From positions 496,001 to 560,000 of the forward strand of contig NZ_CACVAF010000001.1 in assembly GCF_902726565.1 (NCBI RefSeq): DNA of 64,000 bases, given 5' to 3'. The stretch's first letter is position 1, and every line of letters begins with the position of its first letter. Of the stretch, positions 8,733 to 19,800 are shown piece by piece. Source of the stretch: Yersinia vastinensis (GTDB lineage: Bacteria > Pseudomonadota > Gammaproteobacteria > Enterobacterales > Enterobacteriaceae). The notes below the pieces were generated by a model that was given only the letters and a program-made list of their open reading frames with translations, searched no databases and had not been told where the DNA came from. Position numbers and translations under genes: made by a program.

Positions 8733-10727
8733 ATGTCCTCTCGTAAAGAGCTTGCCAACGCGATCCGCGCACTAAGCATGGACGCCGTGCAAAAAGCGAA
8801 TTCCGGCCACCCCGGCGCCCCTATGGGCATGGCAGATATTGCCGAAGTTCTGTGGCGTGATTACCTGAACCATAATCCGACCAATCCACACTGGGCAGAT
8901 CGCGACCGTTTCGTCTTGTCGAATGGTCACGGCTCCATGTTGATCTATAGCTTGCTGCACCTCACTGGCTATGATCTGCCAATGGAAGAACTGAAAAACT
9001 TCCGCCAGTTGCACTCTAAAACGCCAGGTCACCCTGAATATGGTTATACCGCAGGCGTAGAAACAACCACTGGCCCATTGGGTCAGGGCATTGCTAACGC
9101 AGTAGGTTTTGCCATTGCAGAACGTACTTTGGGCGCGCAGTTTAACCGTCCAGGTTTTGATATTGTCAATCACCGCACCTATGCCTTTATGGGTGACGGC
9201 TGCATGATGGAAGGTATCTCCCACGAGGTGTGCTCTCTGGCGGGTACCATGAAGCTGGGTAAACTGACCGCTTTCTATGATGACAATGGTATCTCCATCG
9301 ACGGTCACGTTGAGGGGTGGTTTACTGATGATACCGCTGCCCGTTTCGAAGCATACGGTTGGCATGTTGTTCGTGGTGTTGATGGCCATAACGCTGATGC
9401 TATCAAAGCCGCTATCGAAGAAGCCCGCAGAGTTACCGACAAACCATCATTGCTGATGTGCAAAACCATTATTGGTTTTGGTTCGCCGAAAAAAGCCGGT
9501 ACTCATGACTCTCATGGCGCACCATTAGGTGCTGATGAAGTTGCAGCAACTCGTGAAGCATTAGGCTGGAAATACCCAGCGTTTGAAATTCCACAAGATA
9601 TTTATGCTGCGTGGGATGCCAAAGAAGCAGGCAAGGCTAAAGAAGCCGCTTGGAACGAGAAGTTCGCCGCTTATGCTAAAGCACATCCAGAACTGGCTGC
9701 TGAATTCAAACGCCGCGTGAGTGGTGAGCTGCCAGCTAACTGGGCAGCTGAATCCAAGAAATTCATCGAAGAGTTACAAGCCAACCCAGCCAAGATTGCT
9801 AGCCGTAAAGCATCACAAAATGCGCTGGAGGCTTTCGGTAAAGTCTTGCCAGAATTCTTGGGTGGCTCTGCTGACTTGGCACCCAGTAACTTGACTATCT
9901 GGTCTGGCTCTAAATCACTGAGCGATGATCTGGCAGGTAACTACATTCACTACGGTGTCCGTGAATTTGGTATGTCTGCCATCATGAACGGTATCGCATT
10001 GCACGGTGGTTTTATTCCTTACGGTGCAACCTTCCTGATGTTTGTGGAATATGCCCGTAACGCAGTACGCATGGCTGCACTGATGAAAATCCGCAGCATC
10101 TTTGTTTACACTCATGACTCAATCGGTCTGGGCGAAGACGGCCCAACCCATCAGCCAGTTGAGCAGATGGCGAGCCTGCGCGTCACACCAAATATGAGCA
10201 CTTGGCGTCCATGTGACCAAGTTGAGTCTGCGGTAGCGTGGCAGTACGCGTTGGAACGTAAAGACGGCCCAAGTGCCCTGATCTTCTCCCGTCAGAATCT
10301 GGCACAACAGCCACGTACTGCTGAACAGTTAGCCAACATTTCTAAAGGCGCTTACGTGCTGAAAGATTGTGCAGGCCAGCCAGAATTGATCTTTATTGCG
10401 ACCGGTTCTGAAGTAGAACTGGCGGTTGCAGCTGCAGACCAACTGACTGCCGCAGGTCGTAAAGTTCGTGTTGTCTCTATGCCATCAACTGATGCATTCG
10501 ACAAGCAAGACGCGGCTTACCGTGAATCTGTATTGCCATCTGCAGTGAGCGCTCGCGTTGCGGTAGAAGCGGGTATTGCTGATTATTGGTACAAATATGT
10601 TGGCCTGAATGGCGCGGTTGTGGGCATGACCACCTTCGGTGAATCTGCTCCTGCGGAATTGCTGTTCAAAGAGTTTGGGTTCACCGTAGAAAATGTGGTG
10701 GCAAAAGCTCAAGCGTTGTTGAAATAA
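8733..10727 (+). CDS. tktA: Transketolase
   Basis: The thiamine-diphosphate enzyme of the non-oxidative pentose phosphate pathway moves two-carbon units between ketoses and aldoses. It has 664 aa, about the length of E. coli TktA. Visible features are the N-terminal [12 protein letters not shown] substrate loop (about residues 21-32), the ThDP/Mg motif starting GDGCMMEG (about 154-161) and continuing to the conserved N of FYDDN, and the second-domain segments [13 protein letters not shown] and [16 protein letters not shown]. The gene has its own promoter and terminator. Its product erythrose 4-phosphate is the substrate of Epd, encoded just downstream. Confidence 0.97.
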   Translation: MSSRKELANAIRALSMDAVQKANSGHPGAPMGMADIAEVLWRDYLNHNPTNPHWADRDRFVLSNGHGSMLIYSLLHLTGYDLPMEELKNFRQLHSKTPGHPEYGYTAGVETTTGPLGQGIANAVGFAIAERTLGAQFNRPGFDIVNHRTYAFMGDGCMMEGISHEVCSLAGTMKLGKLTAFYDDNGISIDGHVEGWFTDDTAARFEAYGWHVVRGVDGHNADAIKAAIEEARRVTDKPSLLMCKTIIGFGSPKKAGTHDSHGAPLGADEVAATREALGWKYPAFEIPQDIYAAWDAKEAGKAKEAAWNEKFAAYAKAHPELAAEFKRRVSGELPANWAAESKKFIEELQANPAKIASRKASQNALEAFGKVLPEFLGGSADLAPSNLTIWSGSKSLSDDLAGNYIHYGVREFGMSAIMNGIALHGGFIPYGATFLMFVEYARNAVRMAALMKIRSIFVYTHDSIGLGEDGPTHQPVEQMASLRVTPNMSTWRPCDQVESAVAWQYALERKDGPSALIFSRQNLAQQPRTAEQLANISKGAYVLKDCAGQPELIFIATGSEVELAVAAADQLTAAGRKVRVVSMPSTDAFDKQDAAYRESVLPSAVSARVAVEAGIADYWYKYVGLNGAVVGMTTFGESAPAELLFKEFGFTVENVVAKAQALLK

Positions 10728-10816
10728 GCCACAACGTGACCAACACATGCTGTAGCTTTACGTAAGAAGCTATAGTCGGGTGTAAATGGTGATGATAATC
10801 CCGGTAATACACCTGT

Positions 10817-10846
10817 TAAAAGACTGCTTCGGCAGTCTTTTTTTTC
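10817..10846 (+). terminator. Intrinsic terminator after tktA
   Basis: AAAGACTGC, loop TTCG, GCAGTCTTT followed by a run of T: a perfect 9-bp stem with a stable tetraloop. Confidence 0.92.
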
Positions 10847-10916
10847 GCCAATTGATGGATGAATTGTGCCCTTTATCAGGGATATATTCCTTTTATGATT
10901 AGTTTGGTTTATTCTG

Positions 10917-10932
10917 GCTGAAGCGTTTCAGT
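10917..10932. promoter_or_regulatory. Cra (FruR) operator upstream of epd
   Basis: GCTGAAGCGTTTCAGT is a near-palindrome that fits the Cra consensus (GCTGAAWCGWTTCAGC) closely. In E. coli Cra controls the epd-pgk operon, so the site and its position about 150 nt before epd agree with known regulation. The 350-nt gap between tktA and epd otherwise holds only the tktA terminator and the epd promoter region. Confidence 0.8.
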
Positions 10933-11077
10933 CATAATTCAATTTCTATTTCAGCACATTTCGCTGAGGAAAAAGCCGGATGTATTCTGGCTGAATTGTG
11001 ATAAGACGATTAACATCTTAGGGTGCGCTGAAGTACGCTATGGGGTTGCATGATAATAACCAGAAACAGGAAGTAAC

Positions 11078-12094
11078 ATGACAATCCGTATAGCGATAAA
11101 TGGCTTTGGCCGAATTGGCCGTAGCGTTTTACGCGCATTGTATGAATCAGGTCGCCGGGCAGAGATTTCAGTCGTTGCTATTAATGAGTTGGCTAATGCA
11201 GAAGGAATGGCCCATCTGTTGAAGTATGACTCTAGCCATGGGCGATTTGCTTGGGATGTTCGTCAGGAATGCGACAAATTATACGTCGGGGACGATATTA
11301 TCCGGCTGATACATCAGCCAGAAATTGGGCAGTTACCCTGGGGTGAGTTAGGAATTGATGTCGTTCTGGATTGTAGCGGCGTGTATGGTAGCCGTGCTGA
11401 TGGTGAGGTGCATTTAACCTCCGGTGCCAAAAAGGTACTGTTTGCCCATCCCGGTGGCCATGATTTAGACGCTACAGTGGTTTATGGTGTTAATCATCAA
11501 GATTTACAGGCAGAGCATCGAATTGTTTCCAACGCTTCCTGTACCACGAACTGTATTATTCCTATTATTCAGTTGTTGGATGTGGCTTATGGCATCGAGT
11601 CCGGCACTGTCACCACCATTCATTCATCAATGAATGACCAGCCCGTTATTGATGCTTATCATCAGGATTTACGCCGTACCCGGGCAGCCAGTCAGTCAAT
11701 TATTCCGGTTGATACTAAACTGGCGGCAGGGATTACCCGCATATTTCCGAAGTTTTGCGACAGGTTTGAAGCAATCTCGGTGCGGGTACCAACCATCAAC
11801 GTCACCGCGATCGATTTAAGTGTCAGCGTGACAAGCCCGGTTGGCGTGGCTGAGGTTAACCAGCTTTTGCAAAAGGCAGCAAGAGGTTCATTTCGTGGTA
11901 TAGTTGACTATACGGAATTACCATTGGTGTCGACCGATTTTAACCATGATCCGCACAGTGCGATTGTTGATTGCACCCAGACGCGGGTGAGTGGGCAGCA
12001 CCTAATTAAGACGCTGGTATGGTGCGATAACGAATGGGGTTTCGCCAATAGAATGTTGGATACGACATTGGCGATGGCCAGAAGTGGTTTCTAG
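11078..12094 (+). CDS. epd: D-erythrose-4-phosphate dehydrogenase
   Basis: The NAD-dependent enzyme oxidises erythrose 4-phosphate to 4-phosphoerythronate, the first step of the DXP-dependent pyridoxal phosphate pathway. It is a 338-aa GAPDH-family protein: Rossmann start [16 protein letters not shown] (residues 6-21), active-site cysteine in NASCTTNC, and C-terminal [33 protein letters not shown] distinguishes Epd from GapA, which has other residues at the phosphate site. The ATG follows CAGGAAG. Pgk and fbaA follow on the same strand, as in other gammaproteobacteria. Confidence 0.94.
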   Translation: MTIRIAINGFGRIGRSVLRALYESGRRAEISVVAINELANAEGMAHLLKYDSSHGRFAWDVRQECDKLYVGDDIIRLIHQPEIGQLPWGELGIDVVLDCSGVYGSRADGEVHLTSGAKKVLFAHPGGHDLDATVVYGVNHQDLQAEHRIVSNASCTTNCIIPIIQLLDVAYGIESGTVTTIHSSMNDQPVIDAYHQDLRRTRAASQSIIPVDTKLAAGITRIFPKFCDRFEAISVRVPTINVTAIDLSVSVTSPVGVAEVNQLLQKAARGSFRGIVDYTELPLVSTDFNHDPHSAIVDCTQTRVSGQHLIKTLVWCDNEWGFANRMLDTTLAMARSGF

Positions 12095-12197
12095 TATGGC
12101 ATGCTAACACATTGTTTTTCCGTGATTTATTGCGGTTTCATCAACGGTTGGTGTGCAGCTTATGCAACTTTAAAGAGAATCAACAAGAGGATTCACC

Positions 12198-13361
12198 ATG
12201 TCTGTAATTAAGATGACCGATCTGGATCTGGCTGGCAAACGCGTGCTGATCCGTGCGGACCTCAATGTTCCGGTAAAAGAGGGCAAAGTGACTTCAGATG
12301 CGCGTATCCGTGCATCTCTGCCGACAATTGAGGCAGCACTGAAGCAAGGCGCTAAAGTAATGGTTACTTCTCACTTGGGTCGCCCGACCGAAGGCGAGTA
12401 CAACGAAGAGTTCTCCTTGCTGCCAGTCGTTAACTACCTGAAAGACAAATTGTCTGCTCCGGTACGTCTGGCGAAAGATTATCTGGATGGCATTGAAATT
12501 GCAGCTGGCGAGTTGGTTGTTCTGGAAAACGTTCGCTTTAACAAAGGCGAAAAGAAAGACGACGAAACTCTGTCCAAGAAATATGCCGCACTGTGTGATG
12601 TGTATGTGATGGATGCTTTTGGTACAGCTCACCGTGCTCAGGCTTCTACTCACGGTGTGGGTAAATTTGCGCCTATCGCCTGTGCCGGCCCGCTGTTGTC
12701 TGCCGAGTTGGAAGCATTAGGTAAAGCACTGGGTAACCCAGCGCGTCCAATGGTCGCCATCGTTGGTGGTTCTAAAGTTTCGACCAAACTGACTGTACTG
12801 GGTTCACTGTCTAAAATTGCAGACCAGCTGATTGTCGGTGGCGGTATCGCCAATACCTTTGTTGCCGCGCAAGGCAACAACGTAGGTAAATCTCTGTATG
12901 AAGCAGACCTGATTCCAGAAGCTAAACGCCTGCTGGAAACTTGCAATATCCCAGTTCCTACCGATGTTCGTGTTGCTACCGAGTTCTCTGAAACAGCCAC
13001 TGCGACACTGAAACCAGCTAACCAAATCAAAGATGACGAGCAAATTCTGGATCTGGGCGACGAGTCTGCGGAACGTCTGGCTGAGATCCTGAAAAACGCC
13101 AAAACCATTCTGTGGAATGGCCCGGTTGGTGTGTTCGAGTTCCCTAACTTCCGTAAAGGGACCGAGATTGTGGCGCGCGCCATCGCAGAGAGCGAAGCAT
13201 TCTCTATCGCAGGCGGCGGTGACACTCTGGCAGCAATCGACTTGTTCGGCATTGCTGACCAAATCTCTTACATCTCTACCGGCGGCGGCGCTTTCCTTGA
13301 GTTCGTAGAAGGGAAAAAACTGCCAGCGGTTGTGATGCTGGAAGAGCGCGCTAAGCAGTAA
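12198..13361 (+). CDS. pgk: Phosphoglycerate kinase
   Basis: The glycolytic enzyme transfers phosphate between 1,3-bisphosphoglycerate and ADP. It has 387 aa, the standard bacterial length. Motifs seen are [12 protein letters not shown] (residues 14-25), TSHLGRP (56-62), the hinge KVSTKLTVL and the nucleotide-site segment WNGPVGVFE, ending with GGGDT and [11 protein letters not shown]. Codon use is strongly biased toward the highly expressed set, as in the neighbouring fbaA. The ATG is preceded by AAGAGG. It lies about 100 nt after epd and about 140 nt before fbaA. Confidence 0.97.
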   Translation: MSVIKMTDLDLAGKRVLIRADLNVPVKEGKVTSDARIRASLPTIEAALKQGAKVMVTSHLGRPTEGEYNEEFSLLPVVNYLKDKLSAPVRLAKDYLDGIEIAAGELVVLENVRFNKGEKKDDETLSKKYAALCDVYVMDAFGTAHRAQASTHGVGKFAPIACAGPLLSAELEALGKALGNPARPMVAIVGGSKVSTKLTVLGSLSKIADQLIVGGGIANTFVAAQGNNVGKSLYEADLIPEAKRLLETCNIPVPTDVRVATEFSETATATLKPANQIKDDEQILDLGDESAERLAEILKNAKTILWNGPVGVFEFPNFRKGTEIVARAIAESEAFSIAGGGDTLAAIDLFGIADQISYISTGGGAFLEFVEGKKLPAVVMLEERAKQ

Positions 13362-13370
13362 TTTAGATAA

Positions 13371-13400
13371 CGGGGGGCGAAAGCCGCCCGTTTCGCTTTT
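13371..13400 (+). terminator. Weak hairpin after pgk, possible attenuating terminator
   Basis: CGGGGGGC, loop GAAA, GCCGCCCG forms an 8-bp stem with one mismatch, followed by an interrupted T-rich tail. It may reduce but probably not abolish read-through into fbaA. Confidence 0.4.
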
Positions 13401-13503
13401 AACTCACCGCCTGCTGGCGTGAGTAGTGTAAAAACCGATTTACATTTAGGGCCTATCCTCCCGGATAGCTGCTATCTTCAGTCGACGAAACAGGACAACT
13501 TAC

Positions 13504-14583
13504 ATGTCTAAAATTTTTGATTTCGTAAAACCAGGTGTCATCACAGGTGATGACGTACAGAAAGTCTTCGCAGTAGCAAAAGAAAACAAATTTGCTCTGC
13601 CTGCGGTTAACTGTGTCGGCACCGACTCTATCAACGCAGTGCTGGAAACAGCAGCCAAAGTGGGCGCACCCGTTATCGTTCAGTTCTCTAACGGTGGTGC
13701 AGCATTCATCGCAGGTAAAGGCGTGAAGACTGACGTGCCACAAGGTGCTGCAATTCTGGGCGCTATCTCTGGCGCACACCATGTACATCAGATGGCTGAG
13801 CATTACGGTGTTCCTGTTATTCTGCATACCGACCATTGCGCCAAGAAATTGCTGCCATGGTTAGACGGCTTGTTGGATGCGGGTGAAAAACACTTTGCTG
13901 CCACTGGCAAACCACTGTTCTCTTCTCACATGATTGACCTGTCCGAAGAGTCTCTGGAAGAAAACATTGAAATCTGTAGCAAATACCTGACTCGTATGTC
14001 AAAAATCGGTATGACGCTGGAAATCGAACTGGGTTGTACTGGTGGTGAAGAAGATGGCGTGGATAACAGCCATATGGACGCATCTTCTCTGTATACTCAA
14101 CCACAAGACGTTGATTATGCGTACGAAAAACTGAACGCTATCAGCCCACGGTTCACCATCGCTGCCTCTTTCGGCAACGTACACGGTGTTTACAAACCAG
14201 GTAACGTGAAACTGACCCCAACGATTCTGCGTGACTCTCAGGATTATGTTTCTAAGAAACACAATCTGCCGCATAACAGCCTGAACTTCGTGTTCCACGG
14301 CGGTTCAGGTTCTACTGCTGCTGAAATCAAAGAAGCAGTAAGCTACGGCGTAGTGAAAATGAATATCGACACCGATACCCAGTGGGCAACATGGGAAGGT
14401 ATTCTGAACTACTACAAGAAGAACGAAGGCTATCTGCAAGGCCAACTGGGTAACCCAGAAGGTGCTGACAAGCCGAACAAAAAGCATTACGACCCACGTG
14501 TGTGGTTACGTGCTGCTCAGGTAAGCATGATCGCTCGCCTAGAATTGGCATTTAAAGAACTGAACGCAATCAACGTACTGTAA
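13504..14583 (+). CDS. fbaA: Class II fructose-bisphosphate aldolase
   Basis: The zinc-dependent aldolase of glycolysis and gluconeogenesis has 359 aa, as in E. coli FbaA. Zinc-binding and catalytic segments are visible: HTDHCAKKLLPW (about residues 108-119), the ELGCTGGEEDGVDNS block around 181-195 and the phosphate loop FHGGSGS (about 264-270). Codon bias is extreme, fitting high expression. The ATG at 13504 follows CAGGACAACTTAC, a modest ribosome site. A terminator lies just downstream, closing the epd-pgk-fbaA cluster. Confidence 0.97.
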   Translation: MSKIFDFVKPGVITGDDVQKVFAVAKENKFALPAVNCVGTDSINAVLETAAKVGAPVIVQFSNGGAAFIAGKGVKTDVPQGAAILGAISGAHHVHQMAEHYGVPVILHTDHCAKKLLPWLDGLLDAGEKHFAATGKPLFSSHMIDLSEESLEENIEICSKYLTRMSKIGMTLEIELGCTGGEEDGVDNSHMDASSLYTQPQDVDYAYEKLNAISPRFTIAASFGNVHGVYKPGNVKLTPTILRDSQDYVSKKHNLPHNSLNFVFHGGSGSTAAEIKEAVSYGVVKMNIDTDTQWATWEGILNYYKKNEGYLQGQLGNPEGADKPNKKHYDPRVWLRAAQVSMIARLELAFKELNAINVL

Positions 14584-14605
14584 TTCAGTTTTTTGCCATA
14601 CGCTT

Positions 14606-14628
14606 AAAGGCCCCTCTGGGGCCTTTTT
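14606..14628 (+). terminator. Intrinsic terminator after fbaA
   Basis: AAAGGCCCC, loop TCT, GGGGCCTTTTT: a perfect stem with a T-run, at the end of the epd-pgk-fbaA cluster. The rest of the gap up to 14909 is A+T rich and holds no feature I can name. Confidence 0.9.
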
Positions 14629-14909
14629 ACATTATTATCGGATACATCGATTAAGTCACATTCACAATATTCATCTTTAAATATGATTCAATCATTCTCT
14701 TTCTAAGTGCTATTGACATATAAAACACAAGGAGGTGTTGATGGATTTCATATATTCATGATTATTCTGTTGTTTTGAATTATGAACCGGAACAAACAAG
14801 AATAATCCTATAATTCCTTCTTTTTAAGTGCTAAGGCAATAATTAACGTGCTGAGATAGATAACCTATTACATGGTTTCTTTTTTTATCGATTTAAGAGG
14901 AATAACTAT

Positions 14910-15770
14910 ATGGAAGAGCTGAATGTTGTTGACGGTATTAATGAAGCGACAGTTTGGTTGGTGGATAATAAGGATTTATTAATCATATATATAGTTAATA
15001 TTCTGATGGCATTGCTTATTCTGATTATTGGTGTCATTGTCGCAAAAGTTGTTTCAAATTCAGTTCAAAGAATGATGAGTGCCCGTGGTATCGATTCTAC
15101 CGTTGCTGATTTTATTGCTGCAATTGTTCGATACAGTATTCTGGTCTTTACCTTTGTTGCAGTATTAGGCCGCCTCGGTGTTCAAACCACCTCAGTTATT
15201 GCTGTTATTGGTGCCGCAGGTTTAGCGGTCGCACTCGCTTTGCAGGGATCACTCTCCAACCTTGCTGCCGGGGTATTATTAGTGACATTCCGGCCATTAA
15301 AGGCAGGAGAACAAGTCGATCTGGGCGGTGCTGCCGGGACAGTTGTTCAAGTACAAATACTATCGACAACATTGCGTGCTCCCGATGATAAAATTATAGT
15401 CGTGCCAAATAGTAAAATAATCGCCAATAATATAATTAATATCAGCAGGGAGCCTAATCGTCGTACCGATATGATGATTGGAGTAGCCTATAATGCAGAT
15501 ATAGATCTGGTGAAAAAAGTGCTGGGAGATATTATCTCTGCAGATGTTCGAATTATACATCAGCGTGGCGTTATTGTTAGATTACATGAAATGGCAGCTT
15601 CATCACTTAATTTCACTGTCAGAGTTTGGACGGCCAATGTGGATGCTATGCCGGTTTACTGGGATCTGATGGAAAATTTCAAACGTGCATTGGATGCCAA
15701 TAATATTGGCATTCCTTATCCGCAGATGGATGTACATTTACATTCAGTAACATCGACGGCGCCGGAATAA
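14910..15770 (+). CDS. MscS-type mechanosensitive channel, copy 1 (variant pore helix)
   Basis: This is a 286-aa small-conductance mechanosensitive channel of the inner membrane, colinear with E. coli MscS (three N-terminal membrane segments, then a beta domain and an alpha/beta cytoplasmic cage). Pore helix TM3 reads [14 protein letters not shown] at residues 101-114. Residue 108 is Ala, where E. coli MscS and the second copy have Gly. Codons are more A+T rich (several ATA, TTA) than in the second copy. The two copies are tandem, 260 nt apart, and share most of their sequence. The ATG follows AAGAGGAAT. The gap after it (15771-16030) shows no feature of note apart from the second copy's promoter region. 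Confidence 0.93.
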   Translation: MEELNVVDGINEATVWLVDNKDLLIIYIVNILMALLILIIGVIVAKVVSNSVQRMMSARGIDSTVADFIAAIVRYSILVFTFVAVLGRLGVQTTSVIAVIGAAGLAVALALQGSLSNLAAGVLLVTFRPLKAGEQVDLGGAAGTVVQVQILSTTLRAPDDKIIVVPNSKIIANNIINISREPNRRTDMMIGVAYNADIDLVKKVLGDIISADVRIIHQRGVIVRLHEMAASSLNFTVRVWTANVDAMPVYWDLMENFKRALDANNIGIPYPQMDVHLHSVTSTAPE

Positions 15771-16030
15771 ACTTCAGTCTGTTATTGCTCAGTTGTTGAT
15801 ATCTGAATAACACGGGAAATTCAGTGGTTAGCCATATTCAAATTTATTTTTGAATTGGCTTTTTTGTTTTCATGCCTTGGGGATACTACCGTTAATCCCC
15901 TATTAATTATCATGATATAAAATATTATTCGTTACCCTCGCCAGATTGTTCGCTAAACTAACCTACGACTTATTGTTATTTTATGTGTAATTTTCTCCAG
16001 TCATGGGGACTTTTTTGTAGGATGGTTTAA

Positions 16031-16900
16031 ATGGAAGAGTTAAACGTAGTTGATAGTATCAATGAAGCCAGTAGCTGGTTTATTAATAATCAGGATTTGC
16101 TGATTCAATATGCTGTCAATCTTGTTGCGGCGCTGCTAATCCTGATTGTCGGTTCAATTATTGCCAAAGTGGTCTCACGGATGCTTGGCCGGGTAATGAA
16201 GCTACGGGGCATTGATGTCACGGTGGCAGATTTTCTGGCAGCAATGGTGCGTTACAGCATTCTGGCCTTCACTATCGTTGCTGTACTGGGCCGTCTTGGA
16301 GTACAAACTGCCTCGGTGATTGCCGTTATCGGTGCTGCCGGTTTAGCCGTCGGTTTGGCGTTGCAAGGCTCACTGTCCAACTTTGCCGCTGGTGTACTAC
16401 TGGTGGCCTTCCGTCCGTTTAAAGCGGGTGAATATGTCGATCTGGGTGGTGTCGCTGGTACCGTGGTACAGGTACAGATTTTTTCAACCACGCTGCGCAC
16501 CGTAGACGATAAGATCATCGTAGTGCCAAATGGCAAAATCATTGCCAACAATATCATCAATACTAGCCGTGAACCGAACCGTCGTACTGATATGGTTATT
16601 GGCGTAGCTTATGATGCTGATATTGATGTGGTGAAGAAAGTTCTGGGCGATATCATTGCCGCTGATTCACGTATTATGCATGACAAAGGCGTGACCGTAC
16701 GCCTCAATGAAATGGCAGCGTCCTCACTAAACTTCACTGTGCGAGTCTGGACTACCAACGGCGATGCAATGGACGTATATTGGGATTTGATGGAAAACTT
16801 CAAACGTGCGTTGGATGCCAATAAAATTGGCATTCCTTACCCGCAGATGGATGTGCATTTGCATCAGGTCGCCACTGCAGAATCGACTCCGTCAGCATAA
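16031..16900 (+). CDS. mscS: Small-conductance mechanosensitive channel MscS, copy 2
   Basis: This 289-aa channel protects against hypo-osmotic shock. It is the copy closer to E. coli MscS: TM3 has [14 protein letters not shown] with Gly108 intact, then [23 protein letters not shown] and [13 protein letters not shown] in the cytoplasmic domain, and [10 protein letters not shown] at the end of the cage. Codon use is normal for this chromosome. Its place before argO is the conserved fbaA-mscS-argO order, so I take it as the ancestral locus and the upstream gene as the diverged duplicate. Confidence 0.95.
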   Translation: MEELNVVDSINEASSWFINNQDLLIQYAVNLVAALLILIVGSIIAKVVSRMLGRVMKLRGIDVTVADFLAAMVRYSILAFTIVAVLGRLGVQTASVIAVIGAAGLAVGLALQGSLSNFAAGVLLVAFRPFKAGEYVDLGGVAGTVVQVQIFSTTLRTVDDKIIVVPNGKIIANNIINTSREPNRRTDMVIGVAYDADIDVVKKVLGDIIAADSRIMHDKGVTVRLNEMAASSLNFTVRVWTTNGDAMDVYWDLMENFKRALDANKIGIPYPQMDVHLHQVATAESTPSA

Positions 16901-16919
16901 AAGCAGTGAATGATGTTAA

Positions 16920-16947
16920 TACGGGCTGCTATCGGCCCGTTTTTTCT
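16920..16947 (+). terminator. Intrinsic terminator after mscS copy 2
   Basis: ACGGGC and GCCCGT pair across a short loop and are followed by TTTTTTCTT. Confidence 0.82.
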
Positions 16948-17107
16948 TATTTTCCCGTTTATCCTCGATACCCATTTAATCGCCATTAGCTTTACTTATA
17001 GTTGATAAGAAATATCAATTTCCTCTGATGATTTTCTCCCCGTAATATGCTGCTAATTGCTTTCCTCTTTTCTCAGTGAATTCTGATGATTATTTAAAGG
17101 TAACAGT

Positions 17108-17725
17108 ATGTTAGCTGTGTTTTTACAAGGTTTTGCTCTTAGCGCCGCCATGATTTTGCCTTTGGGGCCACAAAATGCGTTTGTGATGAATCAGGGAATT
17201 AAGCGGCAGCATCATTTAATGAGTGCTGGGCTTTGTGCGCTCAGTGACATCATCTTGATTTGTGCTGGTATTTTTGGCGGCAGTGCTTTATTAAGCCGCT
17301 CACCACTGTTGCTGGCTCTGGTGACTTGGGGTGGTGTGGTTTTCCTGCTGTGGTATGGCTGGGGAGCACTGCTAGCAGCCTGGCGGGGGGAGAATACCTC
17401 ATCCTCTGCTGTCGCCGGTACACAGGGGCGCTGGCGCATCATCGTGACGCTATTGGCGGTGACTTGGCTTAATCCACATGTTTATCTGGATACCTTTGTG
17501 GTGCTGGGGAGTTTGGGGGGGCAACTCTTACCTGATGTCCGGCCTTGGTTTGCATTTGGCGCCGTAAGCGCCTCTGTTACTTGGTTTTTTGCCTTGGCGC
17601 TATTAGCTGCATGGTTATCACCGTGGCTAAACCGTTCGACCTCGCAGCGGGTGATTAATCTGTTGGTCGGAGGCGTGATGTGGTTTATTGCTTTTCAGTT
17701 GGCGTGTCAGGGGTTAAATCTGTGA
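17108..17725 (+). CDS. argO: ArgO, arginine exporter (LysE family)
   Basis: This is a 205-aa inner-membrane exporter with about five or six hydrophobic segments. The LysE-family signature [14 protein letters not shown] lies at residues 18-31, and the [12 protein letters not shown] segment is near 121-132. In E. coli it exports L-arginine and canavanine and is activated by ArgP (LysR type), which is encoded 1.9 kb downstream here on the opposite strand. The ATG at 17108 follows AAAGGTAAC. It is a monocistronic gene. Confidence 0.95.
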   Translation: MLAVFLQGFALSAAMILPLGPQNAFVMNQGIKRQHHLMSAGLCALSDIILICAGIFGGSALLSRSPLLLALVTWGGVVFLLWYGWGALLAAWRGENTSSSAVAGTQGRWRIIVTLLAVTWLNPHVYLDTFVVLGSLGGQLLPDVRPWFAFGAVSASVTWFFALALLAAWLSPWLNRSTSQRVINLLVGGVMWFIAFQLACQGLNL

Positions 17726-17928
17726 TTTTTTATCACTAATCTGAATCCCATGACCCCTAAGATATGCTACGGTTGATGTGTTAATCAGATTACCGACAGC
17801 AAATGAATCATCTTGCCAATGAGATACATGTGAGTGTAATTAACTGCAAATGTGTTTGTGACTAATTAAATTCACTGGTTATCTAGCTGCAGCTAATTTA
17901 TTTGTTATGCATATTTTAGGAGGCTTCC

Positions 17929-18684
17929 GTGAAGTTGAAGACATTGGCTTTGGCCGCAATGATGGGATTAGGGACGTTACCTTTGGCGCTACAAGCTCAA
18001 GCCGCCGAAGTGCCAGAAGGGCCGCATGTTGTCACCTCCGGTACTGCCAGTGTGGATGCGACTCCAGATATTGCCACAATCGCTATTGAAGTCAGTGTGT
18101 CTGCCAAAGATGCCGCAGATGCCAAAAAACAAGCGGATACCCGCGTCTCACAATATTTTGATTTCCTACGTAAAAGTGGCATCGATAAGAAAGATATTAA
18201 CGCTGCCAATATCCGCACCCAGCCTGAATATGATTACCAGAAAACCGGTGAAGCAGTATTGAAAGGCTACCGTGCCGTGCGTCAGGTTCAAGTCACACTG
18301 CGCCAGCTTGAAAAATTAGACGACCTGCTGGATGGCGCACTCAAGTCTGGCCTTAATGAGATTCGTGCAGTCGAACTGGGTGTCGCTAATCCAGAGACTT
18401 ACCGTGAACAAGCGCGCAAAAAAGCCATTGAGAATGCCATTAGCCAGGCCGGTTCTTTAGCGGAAGGGTTTAAGGTCAAATTAGGGCCGGTTTATAGCAT
18501 TCGCTATCATGTTGCGAACTACCAGCCAATGCCGGTAGCGCGTATGTTTAAGAGCGCTGAAGCCGCGCCCGCGACAGATGCAGCTCAAACTTACGAGCAA
18601 CAAACCATCCACTTTGATGATCAGGTCGATGTCGTGTTTGAGCTAAAAACCGCTGCCAGCACACCAGCAGCGGCGGCTAAATAA
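17929..18684 (+). CDS. yggE: YggE, periplasmic SIMPL-domain protein
   Basis: This is a 251-aa secreted protein. A signal peptide covers about residues 1-24, ending at ALQAQA before AEVPEG. One SIMPL (DUF541) domain follows, recognisable from the GTASVDATPDIATIAIEV repeat strand and the later RAVRQVQVTLRQL segment. The start is GTG at 17929 with a perfect AGGAGG 5 nt upstream. E. coli YggE is linked to lower oxidative stress, but its biochemical role is unknown. Its stop is only 3 nt from the stop of argP, which converges on it. Confidence 0.93.
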   Translation: MKLKTLALAAMMGLGTLPLALQAQAAEVPEGPHVVTSGTASVDATPDIATIAIEVSVSAKDAADAKKQADTRVSQYFDFLRKSGIDKKDINAANIRTQPEYDYQKTGEAVLKGYRAVRQVQVTLRQLEKLDDLLDGALKSGLNEIRAVELGVANPETYREQARKKAIENAISQAGSLAEGFKVKLGPVYSIRYHVANYQPMPVARMFKSAEAAPATDAAQTYEQQTIHFDDQVDVVFELKTAASTPAAAAK

Positions 18685-18687
18685 AAG

Positions 18688-19581
18688 CTAGTCTTGCCGT
18701 AATACCTGACGCCCGTAAGATAACAGGGCGTCAGTGACTTTTCTCATCGTCCGGCTTTCTGGCGCAAATCGATGCCAGAACAACATCCGCCGTTGCAATA
18801 ATCCCGGGGTCAAATCAATCAGCTCACCGGACGCCAATTCTTTTTCGATTTGCAAATGCGGGATCATACAGCAAGTAGTGCCTTGCCTCGCTAGTTGCAC
18901 AAAGGCTTCTGAGGAGTTAACGATATGGCAGGGGACACTCCCCGGCGATAAATCGAAATTCTGCTGCAAAAACGCCTGATGCATATCATCCAAATGGTCA
19001 AAAGCTACCGCTGGCGCTTTCAGCAAGGCTGAACGAGTGACGCCATTGGGAAAATAACGCTCTGCGAAAGGTTTCGACGCAACAAACAGATAATCCAGCG
19101 CCCCCAATTGATCGACCAAACAACTTGGTAGTGGTTGCGGTTGGATACTGACCGCGCCCACGACTTCACCACGGCGCAAGCGTTCTTGTGTTCGGGTTTC
19201 ATCTTCGACTTGTAAATTAAGCCGAATCGGGGAGTCAGCCAACACCGGTTTCAATGCTGGAAGTAACCAGGTTGCCAGACTGTCGGCGTTGACCGCCAGC
19301 GACAGTAGCAAAGGGGTATCCCCGCCATTGTCATTGCCTAGCCACTCCTCTTCCAGCAGTTCAACCTGATGCAGTAATGCGAGCAACTTCTGCCCTTGTT
19401 CCGTTGGGCGAGGGGGGACTGTGCGCACCAATAGAGGCTGACCGAACAGGTTCTCTAACTGCTTAATGCGTTGAGATACCGCCGATTGGGTGATACAGAG
19501 TTTTTGTGCCGCGCGTTCAAAACCGCGTTCACGGATCACCGCGTCCAGCGCTTGTAGCGTACGGTAGTCTGGGCGTTTCAT
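18688..19581 (-). CDS. argP: ArgP (IciA), LysR-type regulator
   Basis: This 297-aa regulator is nearly identical to E. coli ArgP from [20 protein letters not shown] onwards, so the start is set at 19581 rather than at the ATG three codons upstream. The helix-turn-helix is [20 protein letters not shown] (about residues 24-43), and the effector domain carries [13 protein letters not shown] and [14 protein letters not shown]. ArgP activates argO in response to arginine and represses lysine-related genes; lysine reverses the effect. It is divergent from rpiA. Confidence 0.96.
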   Translation of the reverse strand: MKRPDYRTLQALDAVIRERGFERAAQKLCITQSAVSQRIKQLENLFGQPLLVRTVPPRPTEQGQKLLALLHQVELLEEEWLGNDNGGDTPLLLSLAVNADSLATWLLPALKPVLADSPIRLNLQVEDETRTQERLRRGEVVGAVSIQPQPLPSCLVDQLGALDYLFVASKPFAERYFPNGVTRSALLKAPAVAFDHLDDMHQAFLQQNFDLSPGSVPCHIVNSSEAFVQLARQGTTCCMIPHLQIEKELASGELIDLTPGLLQRRMLFWHRFAPESRTMRKVTDALLSYGRQVLRQD

Positions 19582-19800
19582 CGGAGTCATCTCTCCAAAT
19601 ATTAAGTTGATATCGCACTATGCCACATTTTGATCATTTTTCTATGTCGGAATGCCTGAGTGCTCGCCACAAATAAACGGACATAACTGTGAGCTTGCTA
19701 GAATTAACCGTATCCTAAACGGGCTTTATTGCGGCGATTTCTGGTGTATATGCTCTATAATGACCTCAGGTTTTCTTTCATATCAAGGCGCGAATTTACC

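Noticed and set aside
8772..9389. 205-codon minus-strand frame opposite tktA
   Set aside because: It is the shadow of the strong codon bias in tktA; it has no family resemblance and no ribosome site.
12650..13252. 200-codon minus-strand frame opposite pgk
   Set aside because: Antisense artefact of a highly biased gene. The composition is Ser/Arg/Pro rich and unlike any known protein.
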